Positions 9,064-18,544 are shown, counted from the stretch's first letter. The stretch is 64,000 nucleotides of DNA from Dyadobacter sp. (GCF_017744695.1 NZ_JAGIAS010000002.1:62001-126000), one strand, 5' to 3'. Numbers and translations: made by a program. The notes: generated from the sequence alone by a model not told the origin.

Positions 9064-12000
9064 ATGCTGAACAGAATCATCAGGTTCTCCGTGGAGAACA
9101 AGCTGGTGATCGGGATATTCATGTTGCTGTGGGTTGCCTGCGGTATCTATGAGTTGACCCGGTTGCCCATCGATGCCGTTCCCGACATCACCAATAACCA
9201 GGTACAGATCATCACCACCGCACCGTCGCTCGGTACCGAGGACGTGGAGCGGCTCATTACTTTCCCGATCGAACAGGCCACGGCCAACATTCCGGGCCTG
9301 AAAGAAAGCCGGAGCATGTCGCGTTTCGGGCTTTCACTCGTTTCCATCGTTTTCGATGACGATTCCGACATTTACTGGGCGCGCCAACAGGTTACCGAAC
9401 GCCTTTCCCAGGTGGATATGCCCGAAACTGCCGGTAAGCCCGAGCTGGCACCCGTCACAACCGGCCTTGGAGAGATTTATCAATACGTTGTCAAGCCCAA
9501 AAAGGGTTTTGAAAAAAAATACTCGCTGGCCGACCTGCGTACCACGCAAGACTGGCTTATCCGCCGGCAGCTACTGGGTACCCCCGGGGTCGCGGATGTT
9601 TCCACTTTTGGCGGGGAGCTGAAACAATATGAAGTGGCCGTCGACCCGTCGGGGTTGAAAGCGATGGGGCTTACCATTACGGACGTGCTCACGGCGCTCA
9701 GCCGCAATAACCAGAACACCGGCGGCGCCTACATCGAGAAAGGGCCGACTGTGCTGTACATCCGCAGTCTGGGTCTGGCCGGGTCGATCGACGACATTAA
9801 CCAGATCGTGGTCTCCAACCGGAGCGGCGTGCCAGTGCTTGTAAGCCACGTGGCGCAGGTACGTTTTGCGCCTGCCATCCGCTACGGCGCGCTCACGATG
9901 GCCGGTTACGGGGAAGTGGCCGGGGGCATTGTGATGATGCTCAAAGGCGGAAACTCTTCGGAAGTGATCGGGAATGTGAAAGAGCGGATCGCGGAGATCA
10001 GCAAGACGTTGCCCGAAGGGCTTGAAATAGAGCCCTTTCTGGACAGGACCAAAATGGTGAACAACGCCATTGGAACGGTGGAACATAACCTGCTCGAAGG
10101 AGCGGTGATCGTGGTGATTGTGCTTGTGTTGTTTTTGGGAAATCTAAGGGCCGGTTTTATCGTAGCGTCGGTGATCCCGCTGTCGATGCTTTTTGCGGTG
10201 GCGATGATGAACCTGTTCGGAGTGAGCGGTAACCTGATGAGCCTCGGGGCATTGGATTTCGGGCTGATAGTCGATGGTGCGGTGATCATTGTCGAGGCGA
10301 TCCTGCACCATTTACATACCTCCCCCCAATACGCCGGAATAGGCAGCCTTAACCAACGGCAGATGGACGACGAAGTGTCGGGCTCGGCCAGCCGGATGAT
10401 GAATGCTGCCGTTTTCGGGCAGATTATTATTCTCATCGTGTATTTGCCGATCCTCTCACTGTCGGGCATTGAAGGAAAGATGTTCAAGCCCATGGCGCAG
10501 ACGGTCGCATTCGCGATCCTGGGAGCGTTCATTTTGTCGCTTACCTATGTGCCGATGATCAGCTCGCTGCTGATCAGCAAAAAGATCAGCCACGCGCCTA
10601 ACTGGTCAGACAGGATTATGGAAAAAATCGAACGCGTGTATGAGCGTGCGCTTGCGCGTGCATTGCGCTTCAAGCGCGCGATGGTAGCGGGCGCATTTTT
10701 GCTTTTCGGCGGCGCGGTGCTGCTTTTTAGTCAAATGGGTGGGGAGTTTATCCCGCAGCTCGAAGAAGGGGATTTTGCTACCGAGACGCGCCTTTTAGTG
10801 GGGACCAACCTCAGTACCACGATCGACGCGATCAACCGGATTTCCGACCGGTTGAAAAAGGACTACCCGGAAGTGATCAAAGTGGTATCGCGCATCGGCA
10901 GCGCCGAAATTCCCACCGACCCGATGCCGATCGAGGGAGGGGACATGATTATCGTTTTGAAAGACAAATCAGAATGGACCCATGCCAAAACTTTTCCTGA
11001 ACTGGCCACCAAAATGGCCGCTACGGCACAGGAAGTGGTTCCCGGCGTGACGACCGGTTTCCAATACCCGGTTCAAATGCGGTTCAACGAGCTCATGACC
11101 GGTGCGAAGCAGGATGTGGTTTGTAAAATCTTCGGGGAAGATCTTGACAAACTCGCGGCCTACGCCGATCAGCTCGGCCAGATCGCCCGCCGCGTAGACG
11201 GCACCGCCGACTGGTACATTGAAGAGGTAACCGGTATGCCGCAGATTGTTATCGATTTCAACCGAGCAGAAATCGCCAAATATGGCCTGAATATCGACGA
11301 TCTGAACAAAACTATCAACGCCGCATTCGCAGGCGCAGCGGCCGGTCAGATTTATGAAGGCGAAAAGCGGTTCGACCTCGTGGCACGCGTAGGCGCGGAA
11401 GGCCGTAGGAGCATTGCCGATGTACAGAATCTGCTGGTATCGACGCCGGCCGGCTTGCAAATCCCCCTCAGCCAGGTCGCGGCCGTGCGGGAAATCGAAG
11501 GCCCGAACCAGATTCAGCGCGAAGACACGCGCCGACGCATTATCGTCGGGTTTAATGTGCGGGGCCGTGACGTGCAGTCGATCGTGGAAGAGTTGCAGCA
11601 GAAAGTAGAGGCGAAGATCAAGTTCGAGAGCGGCTATTCCATTACCTATGGTGGCGCATTCGAAAACCTGCAACAGGCGAAAGCCCGGCTGGGGATCGCG
11701 GTGCCTGTGGCGCTTTTACTGATTTTCATGATGCTGTATTTTACGTTTTCCTCGGTGAAGGACGGGGCGCTCATCTACACGGCCATTCCGCTCTCGGCTA
11801 TTGGCGGCGTATTCGCATTGGCCATACGTGGGATGCCTTTCAGTATCTCGGCAGGCGTTGGTTTCATCGCATTGTTCGGCGTGGCAGTGCTGAACGGGAT
11901 TGTTCTGCTTTCGGAATTTAACAGGATCAAAAAGGAGGGGCGCATTACCGACGCCTGGCAGCTGGTCATGACCGGTACGCGCAACCGGTTACGGCCGGTA

Positions 12001-13422
12001 CTGATGACGGCCGCCGTTGCGTCGCTCGGATTCCTGCCAATGGCGGTCAGCAATGGTGCGGGCGCCGAAGTACAGCGCCCGCTGGCGACAGTGGTGATCG
12101 GCGGATTGGTGACGGCTACATTGCTCACGCTGTTTGTCTTACCCGCCTTGTATCTGTTGTTTAATTCAAAAAATAAACCGGAGTTGAAGCCGCGGCGGGT
12201 TGCCGCTGTAATCGGGCTATTGCTGGTGTTTACGAATATGGCGCATGCGCAAAACAGCCCGGTGAACCTGGATGAGGCAATACAAAAAGCATTGGCACAT
12301 AACCGGAGTATTAAGGGAAGCAGGATGGGCGAGCAGGCCGCGGATAAGCTGCGGGGCAGCGCGTTTGACATCGCGAAAACGGGTATTAGCGCCGATTACG
12401 GCAAATTCAACAGCCCGAATAACGATATGCGGATTGGCATTACCCAGACAATCGCATTCCCTTCTGTATACAGCAACCAGCGTAAAGCGCGCGAAGCCGA
12501 CTACCTGGCGGCGAAGGCCCGGACGAAGCTCAGCGAGCAGGAAGTACGGACCGGCGTCCGGCAGGTCTTTTATGAATATGCGGTATTGAAAGAGCGCGAA
12601 AAGCTGCTGCGCTATGCCGACAGTATTTTCACCGGGTTTGAAAGCAAATCCAATCTGCGTTTTGAGCGCGGTGCTTCCAATGTCCTGGAAAAAACAGCCG
12701 CCAGCTCTCAGAAGCAGCAGATCGCCAATCAGCTCAATCTTGTGCGGAACGACCTCCGTATCGTGCTCGAACGGTTCAATTTCTGGTTGCAGGATTCATT
12801 GGTATACACACCGGAATGGACGACTCCCCGCATAGCTGCATTGAACTTGTCTGCAACGGACGGCGTGCAGGATTTGCCGCAAATGGAAATCGGCAGGCAA
12901 CTTGCCCAGTCGGCGTACTTTCGTTACCGGACGGAGAAATCCAGAATGCTTCCCGAATTTTCGGCTGCTTACAACAATCAGAGCCTTCGGGGGACGCAGC
13001 TGCTGAATGGACAGGAAGTAAACCTCACTGCGAAGGACCGGTTTGGTTACTATGGTTTAGGAGTCAATATCCCTATTTTTTTCAAGGCCCATACCGCGCA
13101 AATCGCTGCCGCCCGTATCGACTGGATGCGTGCGCAAAACGATGCCGAACTTACGGGGCAACGGTTGCGCTCCGAGTGGCGCAATGCGCAGGAGCAGGTT
13201 CGGAAGTTTGCCGAAAACCTGCGCTACTACGAAGAGCAGGGCCTGCCCAATGCCGAGACGATCATTACCGTCGCCGATCGTCAGTTTGTGGCCGGGGAGA
13301 TCGACTACCTGCAATGGGTAATTCTCGCGGGGCAATCCATTGCTATCAAAAGCGAATATGTGAATGCGCTGGGCGGCTATAATGAAGCGGTGATCCAGTT
13401 ACTCCATTTGAATAATCAATAA
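9064..13422 (+). CDS. czcA: CzcA-type heavy-metal RND pump fused to a TolC/CzcC outer-membrane channel
   Basis: A fusion of 1452 residues. Residues 1-1035 are a complete HME-family RND transporter with 12 membrane helices. Transmembrane helix 4 reads DFGLIVDGAVIIVEAIL; Asp398, Asp404 and Glu411 have the 6/7 spacing of the proton-relay residues of CzcA and not of CusA, so divalent cations (Co, Zn, Cd, Ni) are likelier than Cu/Ag. At about 1043-1062 comes a second hydrophobic stretch ending in AHAQ, like a signal peptide, then an outer-membrane efflux (TolC/CzcC) domain to the end, with long coiled-coil repeats (residues 1075-1240 and 1270-1445). The length matches the CzcA fusions usual in Bacteroidota. 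The adaptor gene follows 6 nt downstream. The pump would take metal from periplasm or cytoplasm to the outside. Confidence 0.92.
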   Translation: MLNRIIRFSVENKLVIGIFMLLWVACGIYELTRLPIDAVPDITNNQVQIITTAPSLGTEDVERLITFPIEQATANIPGLKESRSMSRFGLSLVSIVFDDDSDIYWARQQVTERLSQVDMPETAGKPELAPVTTGLGEIYQYVVKPKKGFEKKYSLADLRTTQDWLIRRQLLGTPGVADVSTFGGELKQYEVAVDPSGLKAMGLTITDVLTALSRNNQNTGGAYIEKGPTVLYIRSLGLAGSIDDINQIVVSNRSGVPVLVSHVAQVRFAPAIRYGALTMAGYGEVAGGIVMMLKGGNSSEVIGNVKERIAEISKTLPEGLEIEPFLDRTKMVNNAIGTVEHNLLEGAVIVVIVLVLFLGNLRAGFIVASVIPLSMLFAVAMMNLFGVSGNLMSLGALDFGLIVDGAVIIVEAILHHLHTSPQYAGIGSLNQRQMDDEVSGSASRMMNAAVFGQIIILIVYLPILSLSGIEGKMFKPMAQTVAFAILGAFILSLTYVPMISSLLISKKISHAPNWSDRIMEKIERVYERALARALRFKRAMVAGAFLLFGGAVLLFSQMGGEFIPQLEEGDFATETRLLVGTNLSTTIDAINRISDRLKKDYPEVIKVVSRIGSAEIPTDPMPIEGGDMIIVLKDKSEWTHAKTFPELATKMAATAQEVVPGVTTGFQYPVQMRFNELMTGAKQDVVCKIFGEDLDKLAAYADQLGQIARRVDGTADWYIEEVTGMPQIVIDFNRAEIAKYGLNIDDLNKTINAAFAGAAAGQIYEGEKRFDLVARVGAEGRRSIADVQNLLVSTPAGLQIPLSQVAAVREIEGPNQIQREDTRRRIIVGFNVRGRDVQSIVEELQQKVEAKIKFESGYSITYGGAFENLQQAKARLGIAVPVALLLIFMMLYFTFSSVKDGALIYTAIPLSAIGGVFALAIRGMPFSISAGVGFIALFGVAVLNGIVLLSEFNRIKKEGRITDAWQLVMTGTRNRLRPVLMTAAVASLGFLPMAVSNGAGAEVQRPLATVVIGGLVTATLLTLFVLPALYLLFNSKNKPELKPRRVAAVIGLLLVFTNMAHAQNSPVNLDEAIQKALAHNRSIKGSRMGEQAADKLRGSAFDIAKTGISADYGKFNSPNNDMRIGITQTIAFPSVYSNQRKAREADYLAAKARTKLSEQEVRTGVRQVFYEYAVLKEREKLLRYADSIFTGFESKSNLRFERGASNVLEKTAASSQKQQIANQLNLVRNDLRIVLERFNFWLQDSLVYTPEWTTPRIAALNLSATDGVQDLPQMEIGRQLAQSAYFRYRTEKSRMLPEFSAAYNNQSLRGTQLLNGQEVNLTAKDRFGYYGLGVNIPIFFKAHTAQIAAARIDWMRAQNDAELTGQRLRSEWRNAQEQVRKFAENLRYYEEQGLPNAETIITVADRQFVAGEIDYLQWVILAGQSIAIKSEYVNALGGYNEAVIQLLHLNNQ

Positions 13423-13428
13423 GTCATC

Positions 13429-14595
13429 ATGAAAACATACATTTTAATATCATTCATGTTGTGGGCAGGTTTTTCTTGCACTAGTCCCGGCGGAGACCGG
13501 CAATCGGCAGACGTACCGGCGGCGGATACCACTACAATAGCCGCCGGTGATCCCGTGATGCGGCAAGTGTCATTCGATCCACAGCAAATTCGCAATGTGG
13601 GGATCGAAGTGGGCAGTCCGGTACTGCAAAATATAGCCGGAAAGCTGACGTTGCAAGGTAAGATCGATGTGCCGCCGCAAAGCACGATCAGCCTCAGTTT
13701 CCCGTTGGGAGGCTACCTCAAATCGACAAAGATGCTTCCCGGCATGCGCGTGAGGAAGGGACAAGTACTCGCTGAACTGGAAGACATGCAGTTTATCCAG
13801 CTGCAGCAGGATTACCTCACGGCGCGCGCCAAATTTGAGCTGGCCGAAAACGAATATGCACGTCAGAAAGACCTGAACCAGAGCAAAGCAGCCAGTGACA
13901 AGGTTTTCCAGCAGGCTAAGGCGGAAATGGAAACCCAGCGGATCCTGATGAACGCCCTGGCAAGAAAACTGGAAGTGATTGGGATCGCACCGAAGCAGCT
14001 CAACCCGGACAATATTTCAAAAAGCGTCCCTATTCTTTCTCCGATCAACGGGTTTGTTTCAAAGGTGAATGTAAATGTGGGCAAATACACGGCGCCTACG
14101 GATATGCTTTTCGAGCTCGTCGACCCGAAGGATATCCATCTGGCGCTGAGTGTGTTCGAGAAAGATTTGAATGCATTGTCTGTCGGCCAGCAAGTGACGG
14201 CTTACGCCAATGCCGACCCTTCGAAGAAGTTCACCGCCGAAATTATCCTGATTGGAAAGAGCCTCACTGATGACAGAATGGCAGAAGTACATTGCCATTT
14301 CGACCAGTATAGCGCGTCGCTGGTACCCGGTATGTTCATGAACGGAGAGGTGTCGATAGCGCGCAAAAAAGCATTAACTGTTCCCGAAGACGCGGTAGTC
14401 CGCTGGGAGAACAAGTCGTTCGTATTCGTCGAGCGAACGTCAGGTAATTTCGAAATGGTCGAAATCGAGCCTGGGACGGTCAGGGACGGGTTTCAGCAGA
14501 TCAATGGCGCGGGAATCGATACAGGCACGAAGGTCGTTTTTCGCAATGCCTATTCGTTGCTGATGAAGATGAAAAATGCCGATGGAGAGGGATAA
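13429..14595 (+). CDS. czcB: RND periplasmic adaptor (membrane-fusion) lipoprotein, CzcB-like
   Basis: An adaptor of 388 residues. The N terminus is a lipoprotein signal (MLWAGFSCTSPGG, Cys17), which would anchor it in the inner membrane. A biotinyl-lipoyl-like domain follows (LGGYLKSTKMLPGMRVRKGQ and SPINGFVSKVNVNVGKY) with a helical hairpin at about 125-185, then beta-barrel and membrane-proximal domains to the end. It links the RND part and the channel part of the preceding fusion protein. The 6-nt gap to that gene and the terminator behind it close the operon. No His-rich metal-binding N terminus is seen. Confidence 0.88.
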   Translation: MKTYILISFMLWAGFSCTSPGGDRQSADVPAADTTTIAAGDPVMRQVSFDPQQIRNVGIEVGSPVLQNIAGKLTLQGKIDVPPQSTISLSFPLGGYLKSTKMLPGMRVRKGQVLAELEDMQFIQLQQDYLTARAKFELAENEYARQKDLNQSKAASDKVFQQAKAEMETQRILMNALARKLEVIGIAPKQLNPDNISKSVPILSPINGFVSKVNVNVGKYTAPTDMLFELVDPKDIHLALSVFEKDLNALSVGQQVTAYANADPSKKFTAEIILIGKSLTDDRMAEVHCHFDQYSASLVPGMFMNGEVSIARKKALTVPEDAVVRWENKSFVFVERTSGNFEMVEIEPGTVRDGFQQINGAGIDTGTKVVFRNAYSLLMKMKNADGEG

Positions 14596-14694
14596 CTGGC
14601 CGTTCGCTCAGATTTTGTATGACATTAGTGCGCACAGGCATTATATTTTCAGCTGCATTGGACGTACAGTCTTTTGTACACGTTGAGTAAAGCG

Positions 14695-14735
14695 AAAACA
14701 CCTCCCGGGGCTTCCTGGGAGGTGTTTTGTTTTTG
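14695..14735. terminator. bidirectional intrinsic terminator
   Basis: Arms AAAACACCTCCC and GGGAGGTGTTTT enclose a short GGGCTTCCT-type loop and are followed by TGTTTTTG; on the other strand the A-run before the stem serves as a T-run. It sits between the convergent czcB and arylsulfatase genes, immediately after the latter's stop codon at 14736. Confidence 0.85.
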
Positions 14736-16298
14736 CTATCTGAGCGCCAGCTCGTCGGGAAAAGGTACGGGCTTGCCGGTCGCTTTGAAAGTAGGCCATT
14801 GTGCATCCCAGGCTTTTAATTGCCTGGTAAGCAGGACGGCCAGTTCTCTGACTTTCGAAGGGTTGGAGGCCGCGAGGTCATGCGTTTCGCCGATATCGTC
14901 GCGCAGGTTGTAAAGTTCGAGTTTGGCCTGCCGGTAATCGTAGATAAGCTTCCAGTCACCTTGCCGGAATGCACTTGCATAGTGGATGTTAGGGCCTTCG
15001 GCGGCAATCCAGCGATTGGGATGATGCCAAACCAATCCGCGCTTTTCATCTCTGAATGCCGCGTTTTTCAGGATTGGTAAGAATGTCTTTCCATCTATTT
15101 TCTGAACTGTTTTTGCATTACTTATGCCCGCGATGTCGAGGATGGTCGGAAAGAAATCCTCCACGATCACGTATTGATCCGCCACTGCACCGGGTTTAAC
15201 CACTCCCGGCCATTTTACGAGGATAGGCTCGCGGATACCGCCTTCATAAACAGACCCTTTTCCTGCTTTTAGGGGCAGATTGTGCGTCCAGGCTTTCCCG
15301 CCGCGTGCCGGTGTAGTGCTCAGCCCCCCATTGTCGGACATGAAAAGCACCACGGTATTATCCGAGATTTTCTTCTCGTCGAGGTAATGGAGCACGTCGC
15401 CGAGGCTCTTGTCCATTCCTTCGATCAACGCGGCGTATTTGGCTTCGGTACTATCCAGGCCTGCCTGGAGGTATTTGTTCAGGAAACGCGGATCGGCGGT
15501 AAGCGGAACGTGCACAGCGTAATGGGCCAGATAGAGGAAGAACGGTTTCTTGTCGGTTACAGGTTTTTCAATCGCTTTGAGGGCCTCAATAGTGATCGCG
15601 TCGCTCAGGAAGGTATCTGTGCCATGGTAAGCCGCCAGTCCGGGCACGGCATTGCGGTTCGGTTTTCCATTGGCCGGGCTGTCGTAATTGGCCCGGCCCG
15701 AATAGCTCGCCGGGTGCCCGATCGAACTTCCGGCGATGTTGATATCGAATCCCGCATTCAACGGATCGGATCCCGGGGTCCCTTCGGAGCCAAAATGAGC
15801 CTTGCCGCTGTGAACCGTGTAATAACCGTTCCGGCGCAAGACCTCGGGCAGGGCGGTGGCATGGAAAGTATGTTCCACGCCGGCAACCGGACTGAAACCA
15901 TTGATGTTCCAGTCGACGGCATTGAGCGTTGCATCGGCGTAGTCGGTATTCTTGTTTTTATCGGGCGAGGTCCAGTGCGTCACGCGGGTATGCGCGGCGT
16001 TCACGCCTGTGATCAGGCTCACGCGTGTGGGTGTGCACACGGGCATTGCGTAGGCGTTCGTGAACTTCATGCCTTCGCGCGCAAGCCGTTCCATATTGGG
16101 CGTATGGTAGCGGCGGTTGAAATCCGTAGGCTTGTTCCAGAACGGTACGGAGGTATCCTGCCAACCCATGTCGTCGACCAGAAAGACGATGATATTAGGC
16201 TTGTTTCCGGATGTGGATTGCCCCAGTGTGGGGAAGTTCAGGAGAAGCGCGGCCAGCATGATCGCACATGACTGCCAGGCCGCAAAGCGGATATTCAT
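14736..16298 (-). CDS. exported type I arylsulfatase
   Basis: A sulfatase of 520 residues with an N-terminal signal peptide (cleavage probably after LNFPTLGQ). The metal site Asp42-Asp43 (FLVDDMGW) and the signature Cys88-T-P-T-R, whose Cys becomes formylglycine, are intact, as are the later SDNGG, GGIREP and WKLIYDY blocks. It should remove sulfate esters from polysaccharides or small aryl/alkyl sulfates outside the inner membrane. A maturation enzyme is needed and is not in the window. It has no SusC/SusD partner next to it. A palindromic motif shared with two other loci lies 137 nt upstream, which suggests control by sulfur supply. Confidence 0.9.
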   Translation of the reverse strand: MNIRFAAWQSCAIMLAALLLNFPTLGQSTSGNKPNIIVFLVDDMGWQDTSVPFWNKPTDFNRRYHTPNMERLAREGMKFTNAYAMPVCTPTRVSLITGVNAAHTRVTHWTSPDKNKNTDYADATLNAVDWNINGFSPVAGVEHTFHATALPEVLRRNGYYTVHSGKAHFGSEGTPGSDPLNAGFDINIAGSSIGHPASYSGRANYDSPANGKPNRNAVPGLAAYHGTDTFLSDAITIEALKAIEKPVTDKKPFFLYLAHYAVHVPLTADPRFLNKYLQAGLDSTEAKYAALIEGMDKSLGDVLHYLDEKKISDNTVVLFMSDNGGLSTTPARGGKAWTHNLPLKAGKGSVYEGGIREPILVKWPGVVKPGAVADQYVIVEDFFPTILDIAGISNAKTVQKIDGKTFLPILKNAAFRDEKRGLVWHHPNRWIAAEGPNIHYASAFRQGDWKLIYDYRQAKLELYNLRDDIGETHDLAASNPSKVRELAVLLTRQLKAWDAQWPTFKATGKPVPFPDELALR

Positions 16299-16434
16299 TG
16301 GCTTAAAAGGATCGGGTTAAGGAATTAAAAATGGCGGAAGTTCGGCAAATTTGCTATACAAAACCAATTGTTTTATGCCCTGAAACAACTTTTCCTCCCA
16401 TTGCTTTGAAGAATGCTATTTTTAACTTTACTTT

Positions 16435-16453
16435 GTCTATAAAACAAGTAGAC
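16435..16453. promoter_or_regulatory. candidate operator A, GTCTA-N9-TAGAY
   Basis: The site reads GTCTATAAAACAAGTAGAC: arms GTCTA and TAGAC nine bases apart. The same arms and spacing recur at 21454-21472 and 21818-21836. It lies between the arylsulfatase (start 16298, minus) and the hypothetical gene at 16539 (plus), and could serve either. Confidence 0.55.
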
Positions 16454-16538
16454 TAAAATAATTCCGCAATGAACCACCTGTTGTTGGAATGGGATTTGGA
16501 AGCAAAGGACATCAACTCCTATTTAACTGGAAACCATT

Positions 16539-16928
16539 ATGCTATTAGAAAAGACATTCCACCTGAGCGTGGACCGGGAGGCCAAGATTATCGTAAGGGG
16601 GCAGGTGGCCCGTAACCGCAACGAAATCACCATCGATTACGAATTTCTCATTCGCGAAAAACACGATACAGATTTCCGTGAGCCGATCGGTCCGAACCAT
16701 CCGCAATACTGGAAACTCAAAAAATCAACGCCGGAACGCTCGCAACTGCTCCAACTGGAATACAGCGGCATTTCTCGGAAGCAGATCAGGGAAGTTACCC
16801 GGGAGTTTAAACGCCTCGCCGGGCCGGGTTACGTCTTCCGCTATCAAAACGAAATCGAGGAACGCACGAAATATTTGAAAGGCATCCGCGTGAGCGCGTT
16901 AAGCAGACGGATGTTGTCTGTGGCGTAA
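16539..16928 (+). CDS. conserved hypothetical protein
   Basis: A 129-residue protein, basic, with no signal peptide or membrane segment. The first 50 residues look like beta strands (KTFHLSVDREAKIIVRGQVA), and the rest are charged helices (ERSQLLQLEYSGISRKQIRE). I do not recognise a domain, though similar short proteins occur in Cytophagales. A 48-codon frame starts upstream at 16469 and overlaps it, but has no support as a gene. The candidate operator A at 16435 lies about 100 nt upstream. Confidence 0.55.
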   Translation: MLLEKTFHLSVDREAKIIVRGQVARNRNEITIDYEFLIREKHDTDFREPIGPNHPQYWKLKKSTPERSQLLQLEYSGISRKQIREVTREFKRLAGPGYVFRYQNEIEERTKYLKGIRVSALSRRMLSVA

Positions 16929-16975
16929 CCTTCTGATCATTTCCCAATTATCCACCGGACTACGCGCCGTTACAG

Positions 16976-17007
16976 TTTGCACGGACTTTCAGGAATTGTT
17001 ATTTTTG
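16976..17007 (+). promoter_or_regulatory. consensus Bacteroidota promoter of the PIN toxin-antitoxin pair
   Basis: TTTG at 16976-16979 and TATTTTTG at 17000-17007 are separated by 20 nt. Both match the -33 and -7 consensus (TTTG, TAnnTTTG). The start codon at 17030 is 22 nt beyond the -7 box, which leaves only a very short leader. Confidence 0.7.
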
Positions 17008-17029
17008 AGAAAAGCAATTCCCCAAAGCT

Positions 17030-17263
17030 ATGCAGCACACTTTTCATTTGAAGGCTGGAAGTCTGACTCCTGCATTCGTCGATCTTGTCAGGAAAATGTT
17101 CGGTGACAAGGAAATCAAGGTCGTTGTAGAGGACGTGAAGCCAGTCCAGATGTCACAACAGGACCTGTACAGGTCCATAATGGCGCTCCGCGAGCAGTTT
17201 AAAGACTTGAAGATCGATCCCAATGTTGATATTTCGACGCTTGCAGACGAGGTGAATTTATGA
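17030..17263 (+). CDS. putative antitoxin of a PIN-domain toxin
   Basis: A 77-residue acidic protein. The N-terminal half could form strands (TFHLKAGSLTPAFVDLVRKMF) and the C-terminal half is helix with a flexible tail (KIDPNVDISTLADEV). No ribbon-helix-helix or AbrB fold is obvious. The call rests on size, on the ATGA overlap with the downstream PIN gene (17260-17263), and on the general architecture of VapBC operons. The C-terminal tail is of the type that wraps around a PIN active site. Confidence 0.65.
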   Translation: MQHTFHLKAGSLTPAFVDLVRKMFGDKEIKVVVEDVKPVQMSQQDLYRSIMALREQFKDLKIDPNVDISTLADEVNL

Positions 17264-17667
17264 TTTACCTCGACACAGATGTGTTGATTCATTTTTTGGT
17301 TCCGCAAGATGTTTCAAAGTATCGGTTGGCGAAGGACATTTTTGATAGGTTAGTTTCTACTGGAACACTCAAAGTGTCTTTTCTAGCTTTACAGGAAACA
17401 GCATATGTTTTAAATCGGTTGGGATTAGGAAAGGAGGATATAGAATCAACTCTAACAACCTTCCTGACTTTTGCGCCTGTAAACTACGAAGCAGCTGAAA
17501 TGCAACGTGCTATTGCGCTTTGCAAGAATCTGGGTTTTCAGCATATTAATGACTGCCTGCATACCGCCATTGCCGAACGACATTGCCATGAGTTGTACAC
17601 GTTTAACAAGTCCGATTTCAGAAGAATTGCCCAACTTTCGAAATTGAAGATGACCGTTTTGGAATAG
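17260..17667 (+). CDS. PIN-domain ribonuclease toxin (VapC-like)
   Basis: A 135-residue PIN domain. The acidic residues that bind Mg/Mn are in the expected places: Asp5 (YLDTDVLIHF), Glu46 (LQETAYVL), Asp98 (INDCLHTAIAE) and Asp119 (FNKSDF). VapC toxins cut tRNA or rRNA and stop translation until blocked by their antitoxin. The gene overlaps the antitoxin by 4 nt and is followed by a terminator, so the two genes form a closed unit. The coding region is more AT-rich than its neighbours, in keeping with horizontal transfer. Confidence 0.85.
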   Translation: MIYLDTDVLIHFLVPQDVSKYRLAKDIFDRLVSTGTLKVSFLALQETAYVLNRLGLGKEDIESTLTTFLTFAPVNYEAAEMQRAIALCKNLGFQHINDCLHTAIAERHCHELYTFNKSDFRRIAQLSKLKMTVLE

Positions 17668-17680
17668 CAAACAACCACAA

Positions 17681-17711
17681 AAAGCCGCACCACCATCGGC
17701 AGTGCGGCTTT
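17681..17711. terminator. intrinsic terminator after the toxin gene
   Basis: Perfect 10-nt arms AAAGCCGCAC and GTGCGGCTTT around an 11-nt loop. It can work both ways, for the toxin gene and for the convergent DUF4397 gene ending at 17731. Confidence 0.8.
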
Positions 17712-17730
17712 CATCTTGTCCAATCACCAT

Positions 17731-18531
17731 TTACTTTACAGGATGTTCGATAACGCTTGTGCCGAAGGCCGGCTTGCCGTTGGTAAGGCCTTGCGTGAAG
17801 ACCGTGTATATTTTCCCGGCTTCCAATGCGAGGCTGGCGGTTCCTACTTTTGCGGCGGTGGCGGCGTCGAGGTAATCGACGTTGAGCGTGCCGGCGTCGA
17901 CGGTTTCAAAAGGGCCGAGCGACCAGGCGCCTAATGTTTCTCCCGACAAGGCAGAGTTGGCAGCGCGGCCGTATGCTACCTGGTTGAAGAGCGTTTTGCC
18001 ATTTTGAACAACATTCAATGTGCCTGCGCCGGGCGAAAGGTTGATGAACCGTAGCTTGGCCTTGCCCGCAGGCGGGGCTTTGAGGTCGTCGTAAAAGAGG
18101 ATCAGCGAATCGGCTTTGTTATTGGCGGTGCGGGCGGCCACTACGGTGTGGTAGAAAGTCGCAATGGGGCCATTGGGGCGGCCTGTGGCGGTGAAGGTCG
18201 CCGAATTGCCGAACTGGTAGGACGCCTTGTAGCTCGTGTTGGTACCTTCGGTGAAGTTGATCTGCACGTTGCCGAAGACGGTGGGCAGGTACTCCGACGC
18301 TTTGTTGATGGCCACGGGCGTTGGCGTCACTTTGTCGGTGAATGTCCAGAAATACAGGCCGGCGTCGATGGGGCGGGCATTGACGAAGCTGATGTAGGCG
18401 CTGAGCGGAGGCCGGTCGGCGGCGTCGATATCGAGATAGCCCGTGTCTTTGCAGCCGGAAGCGAGGAAGAGGGCCGGGATAATGCCCAAGAGCTGAAAAG
18501 CCGGGCGGGCCAGTCGCTGGAATGTTTTCAT
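17731..18531 (-). CDS. DUF4397-type lipoprotein
   Basis: A 266-residue protein starting at MKTFQRLARPAF; the frame is open upstream to 18588 but that stretch overlaps the receptor gene. The signal ends in LASGCKDTG, a lipobox. The body is beta-rich with YISFVNARPIDAGLYFW and KLRFINLSPGAGTLNVVQNG, the two repeats typical of DUF4397. Its function is unknown. Such proteins are often cell-surface lipoproteins beside a TonB-dependent receptor, as here: the gene begins 13 nt after the receptor's stop. Confidence 0.75.
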   Translation of the reverse strand: MKTFQRLARPAFQLLGIIPALFLASGCKDTGYLDIDAADRPPLSAYISFVNARPIDAGLYFWTFTDKVTPTPVAINKASEYLPTVFGNVQINFTEGTNTSYKASYQFGNSATFTATGRPNGPIATFYHTVVAARTANNKADSLILFYDDLKAPPAGKAKLRFINLSPGAGTLNVVQNGKTLFNQVAYGRAANSALSGETLGAWSLGPFETVDAGTLNVDYLDAATAAKVGTASLALEAGKIYTVFTQGLTNGKPAFGTSVIEHPVK

Positions 18532-18544
18532 AATCTGGTTTGGA

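Noticed and set aside
16469..16615. 48-codon frame starting 70 nt upstream of the hypothetical gene at 16539
   Set aside because: It overlaps the longer gene in another frame, has no domain and no clear signal; I cannot support it beyond its position after operator A.
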